The notes under the pieces are model-generated. The model was not told the DNA's origin, made no database searches, and saw nothing but the letters and a program-made list of their open reading frames with translations. This document shows, in pieces, positions 47,550-54,877 of a stretch of 64,000 nt of DNA. The position numbers and the translations under genes are program-made. Origin of the DNA: Janthinobacterium fluminis (lineage in GTDB: Bacteria; Pseudomonadota; Gammaproteobacteria; Burkholderiales; Burkholderiaceae_D); contig NZ_JAQQXR010000001.1 of NCBI RefSeq assembly GCF_028595325.1, positions 124,001 to 188,000 of the forward strand, read 5' to 3'. The first letter of the stretch is position 1. The number at the start of each line of letters is the position of its first letter.

Positions 47550-47601
47550 GCCATATGTAAATTACCAAATAAATAATAATTTAAATTTGACAATAATTTT
47601 C
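47550..47601. promoter_or_regulatory. AT-rich leader of secreted-protein copy 1
   Basis: An unusually AT-rich island (TAAATTACCAAATAAATAAT) in otherwise GC-rich DNA, repeated at about 48990-49040. It lies upstream of the minus-strand secreted-protein gene and probably contains its promoter. TTGTCA on the minus strand is a candidate -35, but no firm -10 was fixed. Confidence 0.35.
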
Positions 47602-47682
47602 CCCCCTGGGGTCAGGTCTAGACATGGCGGTTTTGTTGCGCCAATGAATGAAACCGCCATGTCTAGACCTGACCCCAGGGGG
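47602..47682. repeat. Family-B palindrome, copy 1
   Basis: The left arm GGGGTCAGGTCTAGACATGG plus CGGTTTT starts at 47608. Its complement ends with GACCCC at 47676, across a 16-nt loop. Outer CCCCCT/AGGGGG bases extend the stem to 47602-47682. The same arms occur at 49050-49119 and 54332-54392. Confidence 0.85.
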
Positions 47683-47733
47683 TGAAGCAACAGTTTGCCG
47701 CTATATTGATTTGTGCTTGTGCCGGTCGCGGCG

Positions 47734-47863
47734 ATGAGGGCTGGGCGGTTGGCCGTTTTGCTGGCGCTGGCCGCGCCGCCTCGGGGCGAGGCGGCGGAAA
47801 TGTTGCGCTGCGTGTGGCTGGAGTATCCGGATGATGGCCGCACGGCGTCCCTGGGGCGGCTTG
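47734..47863 (+). pseudogene. Truncated copy of the 49189 substrate-binding-protein gene
   Basis: It starts MRAGRLAVLLALAAPPRG and continues EAAEMLRCVWLEYP, nearly the same as the N-terminus of the intact gene at 49189. The similarity then breaks into DDGRTASLGRLGAAA with internal deletions and joins the second duplication unit. Only the signal peptide and about 15 mature residues survive. The 5' leader (GTGAAGCAACA to GCGATGAGGG) is also duplicated, but it lacks the GGGAGG-like stretch found before the intact gene. Confidence 0.8.
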
Positions 47864-47875
47864 GCGCCGCCGCGA

Positions 47876-48871
47876 TCAGGGTTCCTGGCAAATGCGGTTG
47901 GGATTGTTAATGCTGCATTGCCATTTCCACGTCACTTGCGCGATTTCATGCAATTTGACGGAGAATGTCGCCCCGGGCGAGCTGATGTCGATGGCCACGA
48001 TGTCGCCGCTGAAGGAATTATGCATAGGCGAGCCGTTGCCGTAGTGCGGCCTGGTCTGGGCACCCCTGCCGAGGCGCACCGTCATCTGGCTGTTGGAGAG
48101 CAGATACTGCAGATTGTCTTGCACGTAGTTGCCGATCGGGAAAGTGCTGCCGTCGGGCAGAGTCACCGCCGTGCCGCGGGGAATCAGCCGGTTCAAGCCG
48201 GTGAGCCAGTTCGCGTCGCGCTGAAAGAACAGTTGGTCCTTGACCTGGGCCAACGCGGCCTTGACGCCCTCGCGGATTTCGCTGTTGATTTCTCCCTGGA
48301 CATCTTTAACGATGAGATTGCCGATCACCGGCAGAATCCAGCTCAGGTTGGAATCGCAGTCCGTGGCGGAGTCGACGTTGGCCGTCAGGCCCACATTCTC
48401 CGGCGGCATGGCGCCGTTGGCTGTGCCGTACTGTGCGGTGATGGCGATGTTGTTCAGCGTCAGCGTGTTAACGCAGGAATAGTTGATGACGCCCCATTGC
48501 GTGCCGCTGTACTTGTTGCGCATTTGATAGCTCAAGCCGCTCAAAGCCATCGTCGTGATGCCGGAGGCGGCGGGGCGCAGCGCAATGGTCGGGTCGCCGC
48601 TGAGCGTACCGCCGAGGAAGGTGGCGCCGTTCTCCGACACCTTGCGGCCCAACACGTCGTTTAAATTGCGCCCCAGCGCGGGTTGAATCGCCAGCATCTG
48701 CGCGGCGACGCCGAGCAGCGGGCCGTTGGCGTTCTGGTTTTCCGAGTAAGACTGGGACGCGCCGCCGATGCTGACGGTGGCAATATAGGTATCAGAGGTG
48801 ATACGGGGCTTCCAATCGGCCTGGGCGGCGCCGGCGGCGAGTAGCGAAGTCAGAACAATAAAAGTGCGCAT
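47876..48871 (-). CDS. Secreted protein of unknown function, tandem copy 2
   Basis: A 331-aa paralogue of the 46436-47431 product, same length, with a signal peptide of the same sequence. Differences are few and spread out: QSFTENRNANGP is QSYSENQNANGP, RAIQPTLGYKLSDV is LAIQPALGRNLNDV, and TEPHYGNDWPTHN is TRPHYGNGSPMHN. All Cys residues are kept. The lack of stops or frameshifts in either copy suggests both are still selected. Leader, ribosome-binding site and AT-rich upstream region match those of copy 1. Confidence 0.8.
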   Translation of the reverse strand: MRTFIVLTSLLAAGAAQADWKPRITSDTYIATVSIGGASQSYSENQNANGPLLGVAAQMLAIQPALGRNLNDVLGRKVSENGATFLGGTLSGDPTIALRPAASGITTMALSGLSYQMRNKYSGTQWGVINYSCVNTLTLNNIAITAQYGTANGAMPPENVGLTANVDSATDCDSNLSWILPVIGNLIVKDVQGEINSEIREGVKAALAQVKDQLFFQRDANWLTGLNRLIPRGTAVTLPDGSTFPIGNYVQDNLQYLLSNSQMTVRLGRGAQTRPHYGNGSPMHNSFSGDIVAIDISSPGATFSVKLHEIAQVTWKWQCSINNPNRICQEP

Positions 48872-49043
48872 TAAAACTCCTAAGGTAAGAATGAGAAAAT
48901 GCTGACGTGCAACGCCACGTCCGGCGTCCATCTGAAACGGGGATGCCCATTTCGCTGCGGCTTGAAACCAGGCGCAGCGAGAGGATATTGCCATAAGCAA
49001 ATTACCAAATCAATAATAATTTAAATTTAGCAATAATTTCTTT

Positions 49044-49125
49044 CCCCCTGGGGTCAGGTCTAGACATGGCGGTTTTGTTGCGCCAATGAATGAAAACCGC
49101 CATGTCTAGACCTGACCCCACGGGG
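49044..49125. repeat. Family-B palindrome, copy 2
   Basis: 27-nt arms at 49050-49076 and 49093-49119 are perfectly complementary, with outer CCCC/GGGG bases interrupted by one C. It is the duplicate of 47602-47682 within the 1,440-bp tandem unit. Confidence 0.85.
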
Positions 49126-49188
49126 TGAAGCAACAATTTGCTGCTATATTGATTTGTGCTTGCGCCGGTCGCGGCGCCGGGAGGGGCG

Positions 49189-49977
49189 ATGAGGGCTGGG
49201 CTGTTGGCCGTTTTGCTGGCGCTGGCCGCGCCGCCTCGGGGCGCGGCGGCGGAGGTGTTGCGCTGCGTGTCGCTGGAGTATCCGCCTTTGATTCAGAAGG
49301 ATGCCGACGGCCGCGCGCATGGCTTGGCCGTCGATATCGTCGGCGCCGTGTTGCGCCGCATGGGCCATGCGCTCAGCGTCGAGGTCTTGCCCTGGGGCCG
49401 TTCGCTGGCGCTGGCGCGGCTGGGCGAGCGCGATTGTGTGTTCACGATTTTCCATTCGCCCGAGCGGGCGCAGTTTCTCGACTTCAGCCGGGAGTCGATT
49501 ATTCCGCAGATTATCTATTTTTACGCCAGGCGCGATGGCGCCGTCGCCTTCGACGGCAATTTGCGGGCGCTCGGCGCACGCACCGTCGGCACGGTGTTGA
49601 TGGTCAATTATGGCGCGAAGTTCGAGGCCGCCCGGCCCGCGTTGCAGGTCCAGGAGGTGGCCACGCTGGAGCAGAATTTCCGCAAGCTGGCGCTGGGGCG
49701 TATCGATTTGACGCCCAGTAATCTGTACACGGCCTCGTATACGCTGGGTTTGCTGGGCGCCTCCGGCGTCGCCGCGCGCATCGTGCAGTTGCCGCAGCCT
49801 ATAGATAGCGTGCCCAGCTTTATCGCCTTCGCCAAGCGCCGCCATCTGACGGCGCTGCGCGACCAGTTCGACGTCGAGTTGCGCGCCTTTGTCGCCAGCG
49901 GCGCCTATCGCCGCCTGCTGGAGCAGTACCGGATCGAGGTGACGCCGGAGCTGGCCCGCTTTCTGGCCCCGCGGTGA
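49189..49977 (+). CDS. Periplasmic substrate-binding protein (amino-acid-type PBPb)
   Basis: A 262-aa protein with a signal peptide (residues 1 to about 21) and a single bilobed family-3 solute-binding domain. The start is LRCVSLEYPPLIQKDADGRA, then GLAVDIVGAVLRRMGH, VEVLPWGRSLA and FTIFHSPERAQFLDFSRE, with a C-terminal YRRLLEQYRIEV. No permease is adjacent, so it may serve a distant transporter or a signalling role. GAGGGG precedes the ATG at 49189. A decayed copy of its 5' end lies at 47734, left by the tandem duplication. Confidence 0.85.
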   Translation: MRAGLLAVLLALAAPPRGAAAEVLRCVSLEYPPLIQKDADGRAHGLAVDIVGAVLRRMGHALSVEVLPWGRSLALARLGERDCVFTIFHSPERAQFLDFSRESIIPQIIYFYARRDGAVAFDGNLRALGARTVGTVLMVNYGAKFEAARPALQVQEVATLEQNFRKLALGRIDLTPSNLYTASYTLGLLGASGVAARIVQLPQPIDSVPSFIAFAKRRHLTALRDQFDVELRAFVASGAYRRLLEQYRIEVTPELARFLAPR

Positions 49978-50066
49978 GCGCCGGCAAGGGGCGTGCCCCG
50001 GCGTCATGTGGCTCGCAGGTATTTCAGATACACTGCCCCATGTTGTGATTGAATACATGGGCAGAT

Positions 50067-50621
50067 ATGCAGAATAGTAAATTTCAGCAAGTGAGCAGCG
50101 TTGCCTTGCCCGCCGAGGCCAGCATCGCCGGCCTGTATCCGGGCAGCCAGTTGGCCGACGCCTATTCGGTGCACCTGCCGGCCGGCGTCGAGGTCGATCC
50201 GGAGCGCCTGGCGCGTTGCATGTTTGCTAACTTGCCGCGCTGGGCCAGGGCGCTGATGCGCCTGCGCGATGTGCTGGTGGCCGGCTTCGGCATCAAGACG
50301 GCGGCGCAGATGCAGGCGGTGACGCCGGGGGCGGCGATCCGGCGCATCGACATGTTCCGGATTTATTCCGGCGACGCGCGCGAGATCGTTTTCGGCGAGG
50401 ATGACATCCATCTGGATTTCCGCGTGTCGCTGCTGTGCCGCGGCGAGCCCGGCGCCGACGACGCGGCGATCGTCGTGGTGACGGCCGTGCATTGCCACAA
50501 TCGGCTGGGCCGCGTCTATCTGTTTCTGATTGCGCCTTTCCACCGCCTCATCGCGCAGGCCATGCTGCGCGGCGCGGCGCGGGCCGCCTGGCGCGACGGG
50601 CTCGCCGGCCAGGATATTTAG
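50067..50621 (+). CDS. DUF2867-family protein
   Basis: A 184-aa protein of the DUF2867 type. Typical parts are YPGSQLADAYSVHLP near the start, LPRWARALMRLRDVLVAGFG in the middle, the strand DIHLDFRVSLL and the ending GRVYLFLIAPFHRLIAQAML. Its role is unknown; homologues are sometimes C-terminal domains of SDR-type proteins. No signal peptide is present. The start is uncertain: ATG 50067 is chosen, and TTG 50049 is the next option; neither has a strong ribosome-binding site. Confidence 0.75.
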   Translation: MQNSKFQQVSSVALPAEASIAGLYPGSQLADAYSVHLPAGVEVDPERLARCMFANLPRWARALMRLRDVLVAGFGIKTAAQMQAVTPGAAIRRIDMFRIYSGDAREIVFGEDDIHLDFRVSLLCRGEPGADDAAIVVVTAVHCHNRLGRVYLFLIAPFHRLIAQAMLRGAARAAWRDGLAGQDI

Positions 50622-50794
50622 TCCGGCAGCGGCAGGGGTGGCGCGCTTGCGGACATGTGCATTCCCGCCGGATTGTCCTGGATGTATTGGCCTAATGGGG
50701 ACTCGGAGCCGGCGGGCAGTCCGGCTGGGCGGCGCCCCTGCCGCCGGGACCAGCCGCCGCTGTCCGGGATAGCCACTATCTTGCATATTTATGC

Positions 50795-50808
50795 GTATGC
50801 TTGCATAC
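50795..50808. promoter_or_regulatory. Palindromic site before pnuC
   Basis: GTATGC-TT-GCATAC is a perfect inverted repeat that overlaps a candidate -10 (CATACT, 50804-50809). That -10 is paired at 17 bp with TTGCAT (50781-50786). The position suits a repressor site for the pnuC operon. The regulator is unknown. Confidence 0.4.
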
Positions 50809-50850
50809 TGCCCCGCCCGTCCCGCCCATTCATTCAAGCAACCCGATTCC

Positions 50851-51468
50851 ATGAACCAAACGCTAGACTTGCTCGGCTTTAGCACGAACCCGCTGGAACT
50901 GATTTCCTTTGTGTTAGCGCTGTGCAATGTGCTGCTCAACATCCGCCAGAGCCACTGGGCCTGGTTGTTCGCGATCGTCTCCTCGGCCACCTATGGGGTG
51001 GTGTTTTTCAATGCCAAGTTGTACGGCGACATGGGCTTGCAAGCGCTCTTCATCGTGATCTCCGTCTGGGGCTGGAGCCAGTGGTTGCGCGGCGTCGGCA
51101 GCGGCGCGCAACTGCCGGTGACGCGCCTGAGCGGGCGCGGCTGGCAGGTGGCCGGCGCCGGCTGGCTGCTCGGCTTCGCCGCGCTGGCCTGGTTCCTGCA
51201 CGCGTTCACCGACACCGACGTGCCGCGCGCGGACGGTTTCCTGACGGCCGGCAGCCTGCTCGGCCAGTTGCTGCTGTCGCGCAAAAAGCTGGAGAACTGG
51301 CATGTGTGGATTGTCGTCGATGTGCTCTACGTCGGCCTCTACCTGTACAAGCACCTGATGCTGACGGCGATCCTGTACGCGGTCTTCGTCGCGATGGCGG
51401 CGCTGGGCCTGCGCGCCTGGAAGCTGGCGGCGGGCGGTCCGGCGGCCGATGCGATGGTGTTGAAGTGA
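50851..51468 (+). CDS. pnuC: PnuC-family vitamin transporter
   Basis: A 205-aa membrane protein with seven or so helices of the PnuC/SWEET-like fold. Marks are NPLELISFVLALCNVLLNIR, HWAWLFAIVSSATYGVVFF and ENWHVWIVVDVLYVGLYLYK. W160-H-V-W163 is the WxxW motif linked to nicotinamide riboside recognition in PnuC. Pnu proteins are facilitators that rely on a kinase to trap the substrate, and a NadR-like kinase overlaps the stop by 4 bp. A TPP-riboswitch-controlled receptor converges on this operon, so transport of thiamine (PnuT) is a rival reading. ATG 50851 gives the usual length. Confidence 0.88.
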   Translation: MNQTLDLLGFSTNPLELISFVLALCNVLLNIRQSHWAWLFAIVSSATYGVVFFNAKLYGDMGLQALFIVISVWGWSQWLRGVGSGAQLPVTRLSGRGWQVAGAGWLLGFAALAWFLHAFTDTDVPRADGFLTAGSLLGQLLLSRKKLENWHVWIVVDVLYVGLYLYKHLMLTAILYAVFVAMAALGLRAWKLAAGGPAADAMVLK

Positions 51469-51992
51469 GCGCTTCGCGCTGCGTGCGGGTGGCGATCCTC
51501 GGCGCCGAGTCGTCCGGCAAGTCGACGCTGGCGGCGGCCCTGGCGGCGCGCTACGGCACCGTCTGGGTGCCGGAGTACCTGCGCGAATTCGTCGAGACGC
51601 GCCAGCGCGTGCCGGTGGCGGGGGACCAATTCTTCATCGCCAGCACCCAGGTGGCGCGCGAACGGGCGGCCGACGCCTTGGCCACGCGCCTGCTGTTTTG
51701 CGACACGACGCCCTTGATGACGGCGATCTACAGCCGCTTCTACTTCGGCGGCGCCGACGCGGCCCTGGCCGCGCTGACGGCGGCGCGGGACTACCAGCTG
51801 ACGCTGGTGACGGCGCCCGACAGCCCCTGGATCGCCGACGGCTTGCAGCGCGAGTCGGAAGCGGTGCGCCAGACCATCCACCAGATGCTGCTGGACGAGC
51901 TGGCGGCGCGGGCGCTGCCGTTTACGCTGCTCAGCGGCAGCCTGGAGCAGCGTCTGCTGCAGGCCGGGCCGCTGCTGGCGGGGTACGTTTAG
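51465..51992 (+). CDS. NadR-like ATP-binding kinase
   Basis: A 175-aa P-loop kinase resembling the C-terminal ribosylnicotinamide kinase domain of NadR. The Walker A is LGAESSGKST, followed by VPEYLREFVETR, a typical NadR segment, and the Walker B-like LLFCDTTPL. The GTG start at 51465 overlaps the pnuC stop. It should phosphorylate the vitamin brought in by PnuC, trapping it in the cell: nicotinamide riboside if PnuC is typical, thiamine if the pair serves the thiamine regulon. The stop overlaps that of the convergent TonB receptor (51989-51992). Confidence 0.85.
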   Translation: MSASRCVRVAILGAESSGKSTLAAALAARYGTVWVPEYLREFVETRQRVPVAGDQFFIASTQVARERAADALATRLLFCDTTPLMTAIYSRFYFGGADAALAALTAARDYQLTLVTAPDSPWIADGLQRESEAVRQTIHQMLLDELAARALPFTLLSGSLEQRLLQAGPLLAGYV

Positions 51993-54127
51993 AAGTCGAA
52001 CTGTGCCGTGACTTTGACGGTGCGGGGCGCGCCGGGGAACAGATAACCGCCTGATTCCGGCGTCACGTCGCGCCAGTAGAACTTGTCGAGCGCGTTGTCG
52101 ACGCTGGCGCGGAAGGTGGTCGCCAGCGCGCCTATCCGGGTCGCGTAGGACGCCCCCAGGTTCAGCACATGGTAGCCGGGCACGAACACCGTGTTTTCCT
52201 TGTTGAAGGCTTTCTTGCCGGCGTACAGCCAGGTGCCGTTCAATTTCAGGCCGGCCACCTGCGGTATGGCGTAGTCGGCGTACACGGAGGACTTGAAGGC
52301 CGGCACATTCGTGACGCGCTTGCCGTCGATGTTGACCTGGCCGGTTCCCGACTGTTGCGTGTTGAGCGCCGTCGCCGACACGCCCAGCGTCAGGTTCGGC
52401 GTCGCCTTGCCCTGCGCCGCCAGTTCCAGGCCGCGGTTCTGCGCGACGCCGTTGCGCACGAAGTAGCGGCTGGCGTCGACATATTCGAGGCCCTTGCGGA
52501 TCTGGAACAGCGTTGCCGACACCATCAGTTCCGGCGTCAGGTCGGCCTTCACACCCAGTTCAAGCTGTTTCGATTTGCTGGGATCGAGGGCGATGTCGCG
52601 GTTGAGCGCGTTGATGGAGGCGATGCCGCCGTGCTCCAGCCCCTGCGAGTAGGCGCCATACACGGCGACGTTGTCCAGCGGATTGTAGACCAGCGCCAGA
52701 TTCGGCAGCAGAAAGCGCTTCTCGCTGTCGGCGCGGATGACGGCGCCGGTGACAGCGTCCTCGCGCACCAGTTGATTGCGCTTCACTTGCACATAGCGCA
52801 GGCCGGCATGCAGCTTCCAGTCGCTGGCCAGCGTCAGAATATCCTGCGCGAACAAGGCGTGCTCGTTCTCGCTGCGCACCTCGCGCACCGGGCCGGAGGT
52901 TTTGCCCGTCGGCGCGACGACCACCGGGCGGTAGAGATTGCTGGTGCCGGCATAATCGTACAGATAGGCGCCGGCGCGGTCGGCGCGCTTGAACAGCGAG
53001 GCGCCGGCCGTGAACGCGTGGCGCAACGCGCCGGTGGCGAACTTGCCCTGGATCAGCGCCTGGATGGCCAGCGGCGACTTCTTCTCGCCCAGGCTCTGGT
53101 AGTCATACACATCGTAATCGCCGTTGCCGCAGTAGCCGGGGTACAGATTGGCCGAGCCGCAACCATACGGGAAGGCGGTGTAATCGTCGCGCTTGAAGGA
53201 ATGGCGGTTGGCCGACAGCGTGGCCTGCCATTCCGGGCTGAACTGATACTCGAAGCGCAGGCCGATATTGCTGCTTTGGGTGTCGACCGGCTTGCTCCAC
53301 GGCTGATTGTTGAGCATGTTGTCGGCCTTCACGCCGGTCGGCAGCGCCGTGCCGTTGAGCAGCTGGAAGCCGGGCGCCGACACCTGCGACTTGTCCTGGT
53401 AATCGGCGTCGATCTGCAACAGCGCCTGCGGCGAAATCTGCCAGTCGAAGGCGCCGGAGACGAACTTGCGGCTGCCGTCGGCGCCCTTGATATAGGAGCG
53501 GATATGCTCGGCGGCGGCGTTGATGCGGTAGCCGAAGCGGCGGTCGGCGAAGCGCCCGCCCAAGTCCGCCGCGCCGTACAGCGTGCCGCGCTCGCTGGCG
53601 CCCAGCGTGACCGAGCGCAGCGGCGTGGCCGTCGGGCGCTTGACGACATAGTCGACGATGCCGCCCGGCGCGGCGACGCCGGCCTGGAAACCGGCCAGGC
53701 CCTTCAAGACCTCGACGCGCTCCTTGTTCTCCAGCGCAATCTGGGTATCGCCGGGGATGGCCAGGCCGTCCTTGCGGTAGCTCGAACTATTATCGAGCGC
53801 AAAACCGCGGATCGAAAACTGCTCGGCGTAGCCGACGGCGTTATACGAATCGCTGACGCTGGCGTCGAACTTCATCACCTCGCTGGTCGAGCGTATCTGC
53901 AAATCCTGCATCTGGGCGCGGGTGAACACACTGACGGAGGCGGGCGTCTGCAACAGGGGCGCATCGGAAAAACCGGCGATGGAAGCGCGCGTGGCGGCGC
54001 CGGCCTTGCTGCCGGTCACCACCACCTCGGGCAGGTCCGGCCCGCTCGCCTGGGCCGCGGCGGAGGCGGAAAAAGCCTGCAAAATCGCCAGCGCGATCAA
54101 AGAAAACGAAAAATTCGGAGTAGACAT
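51989..54127 (-). CDS. TonB-dependent outer-membrane receptor, TPP-riboswitch controlled
   Basis: A 712-aa receptor. After a signal peptide (about 26 residues, ending AAAQA) comes a TonB-box-like EVVVTGSKAG. The plug domain follows (about residues 45-155, TPASVSVFTRAQMQDL, GIVDYVVKRPT), then a 22-strand barrel ending in Phe (VKVTAQFDF). It looks like the siderophore-receptor subgroup. The leader carries a TPP riboswitch, so its cargo is most likely thiamine or a thiamine derivative rather than iron. Expression should fall when TPP is abundant. The ATG at 54127 is selected by the signal peptide. Confidence 0.9.
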   Translation of the reverse strand: MSTPNFSFSLIALAILQAFSASAAAQASGPDLPEVVVTGSKAGAATRASIAGFSDAPLLQTPASVSVFTRAQMQDLQIRSTSEVMKFDASVSDSYNAVGYAEQFSIRGFALDNSSSYRKDGLAIPGDTQIALENKERVEVLKGLAGFQAGVAAPGGIVDYVVKRPTATPLRSVTLGASERGTLYGAADLGGRFADRRFGYRINAAAEHIRSYIKGADGSRKFVSGAFDWQISPQALLQIDADYQDKSQVSAPGFQLLNGTALPTGVKADNMLNNQPWSKPVDTQSSNIGLRFEYQFSPEWQATLSANRHSFKRDDYTAFPYGCGSANLYPGYCGNGDYDVYDYQSLGEKKSPLAIQALIQGKFATGALRHAFTAGASLFKRADRAGAYLYDYAGTSNLYRPVVVAPTGKTSGPVREVRSENEHALFAQDILTLASDWKLHAGLRYVQVKRNQLVREDAVTGAVIRADSEKRFLLPNLALVYNPLDNVAVYGAYSQGLEHGGIASINALNRDIALDPSKSKQLELGVKADLTPELMVSATLFQIRKGLEYVDASRYFVRNGVAQNRGLELAAQGKATPNLTLGVSATALNTQQSGTGQVNIDGKRVTNVPAFKSSVYADYAIPQVAGLKLNGTWLYAGKKAFNKENTVFVPGYHVLNLGASYATRIGALATTFRASVDNALDKFYWRDVTPESGGYLFPGAPRTVKVTAQFDF

Positions 54128-54217
54128 AAAATGCTCGTGGTTCAAGTCGGCGCTGCCGACATGCTGCATAATCGGCCGGGGCCAGCGCAGGAGCACTCAA
54201 AGAAAGGGGACTTTGCG

Positions 54218-54303
54218 CTTTCCTTCGCTGGCATTATCCAGATCAGGTACGAAGGGTATCTCTCACCCGGAAACAGCGTTCCAGGACCCCTAGCGAAGGC
54301 GAA
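54218..54303 (-). ncRNA. TPP riboswitch (THI element)
   Basis: On the minus strand the core motifs are all present: CCTTCGCT (P1) at 54299-54292, GGGGTCC, GTGAGAGATACCCTTCG, ACCTGATCTGGATAATGCCA and the closing AGCGAAGG at 54229-54222. It lies about 90 nt before the start of the TonB receptor. A following GAAAGCGCAAAGTCCCC segment may be the expression platform. No T-run terminator is clear, so control at translation is possible. Confidence 0.95.
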
Positions 54304-54330
54304 GCTTACCACGAACTGCAAAAGCAACAA
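54303..54330 (-). promoter_or_regulatory. Putative promoter of the riboswitch-receptor transcript
   Basis: TTGTTG (54330-54325) and TAAGCT (54308-54303) at 16-bp spacing lie between the riboswitch and the palindrome. The -10 is weak. It is placed here because transcription must start upstream of the P1 stem. Confidence 0.3.
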
Positions 54331-54331
54331 T

Positions 54332-54433
54332 GGGGTCAGGTCTAGACATGGCGGTTTTCGCCGTCAAAACCGCCATGTCTAGACCTGACCCCAGCGGGAA
54401 ATACAACAAACCGCCATGTCTAGACCTGACCCC
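54332..54433. repeat. Family-B palindrome, copy 3, with an extra right arm
   Basis: 27-nt arms at 54332-54358 and 54366-54392 flank a 7-nt loop. A third, 26-nt copy of the right arm is at 54408-54433, followed by ATTC. The extra half-site makes an arm-arm-arm arrangement in which the left arm could pair with either right arm. The element separates the TPP-controlled receptor from the EncFtn-like gene. Confidence 0.85.
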
Positions 54434-54508
54434 ATTCTTGCTTTGCGGCGCTTGAGGTTTTGCCGCGGGCGGGGGAGAATGCGCGCATGTTAACTTTGGG
54501 AGGCTGTG

Positions 54509-54808
54509 ATGTCTGAGGATGTGTTGCTGGAGGCTGCCGAGGCGCTGCCGGCGCCGACGCGCGATATGCACCGGGCGATCGGCGCGCTGTGCGAGGATTT
54601 GGCGGCGCTCGATGCGGACAATCAGCGCGTCGAGGCGTGTACGGACCCGGAGTTGCGCCGCGTGCTGGTGCACCGCGCCGACGCCAGCCGCAAGCAGGTG
54701 GCGATGTTGTTGGAGTGGATGCGCCGGCGCGACACCCGCCTCGATAAGGAGTTGAAGGACGCGCTGTTCAAGGCCGGCCCCATCGTCGCGCAGTTCCATT
54801 ACGAGTAG
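54509..54808 (+). CDS. Encapsulated-ferritin-like (EncFtn) small protein lacking ferroxidase residues
   Basis: A 99-aa helical protein whose pattern matches Rhodospirillum rubrum EncFtn, the ferritin-like cargo of encapsulins. Shared parts are HRAI, D-x-x-(D/N)QRV, TDPEL, and H-x(10)-M-x-LEW(L/M)RR. Set against EncFtn (alignment from memory), Glu31 is kept as Glu29. Ferroxidase Glu32, Glu62 and His65 become Asp30, Ser60 and Gln63; entry-site Glu34 becomes Ala32; Trp38-Tyr39 become Ala36-Asp37. It should still form the two-helix dimer but not oxidise iron as EncFtn does. No encapsulin shell gene is in the window. GGGAGG precedes ATG 54509. The next gene, Imm26-like, is 69 bp on. Confidence 0.65.
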   Translation: MSEDVLLEAAEALPAPTRDMHRAIGALCEDLAALDADNQRVEACTDPELRRVLVHRADASRKQVAMLLEWMRRRDTRLDKELKDALFKAGPIVAQFHYE

Positions 54809-54877
54809 TGCGCTGCGCCGCGTTTTGGCTTCCTGGCGTATGGTTCGGGCTAGTTGCCGAATTTTTGGGGAGCAGGG

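Larger units (their letters stand above)
46424..49290. repeat. Tandem duplication, 1,440-bp unit
   Basis: Two head-to-tail copies begin at GCCGCCGCGATCAGGGTTCC (about 46427 and 47867). They contain a 331-aa secreted-protein gene, an AT-rich leader, a family-B palindrome and the 5' end of a binding-protein gene. Homologous points are 1,440 bp apart (stops at 46436/47876, starts at 47431/48871). The copies differ by scattered substitutions, so the event is not recent. In copy 1 the binding-protein gene is cut off near 47863; in copy 2 it continues intact. Confidence 0.9.

Noticed and set aside
47602..54433. Repeats considered as a CRISPR array
   Set aside because: The units are long self-palindromes at unequal distances of kilobases, without regular spacers or cas genes.
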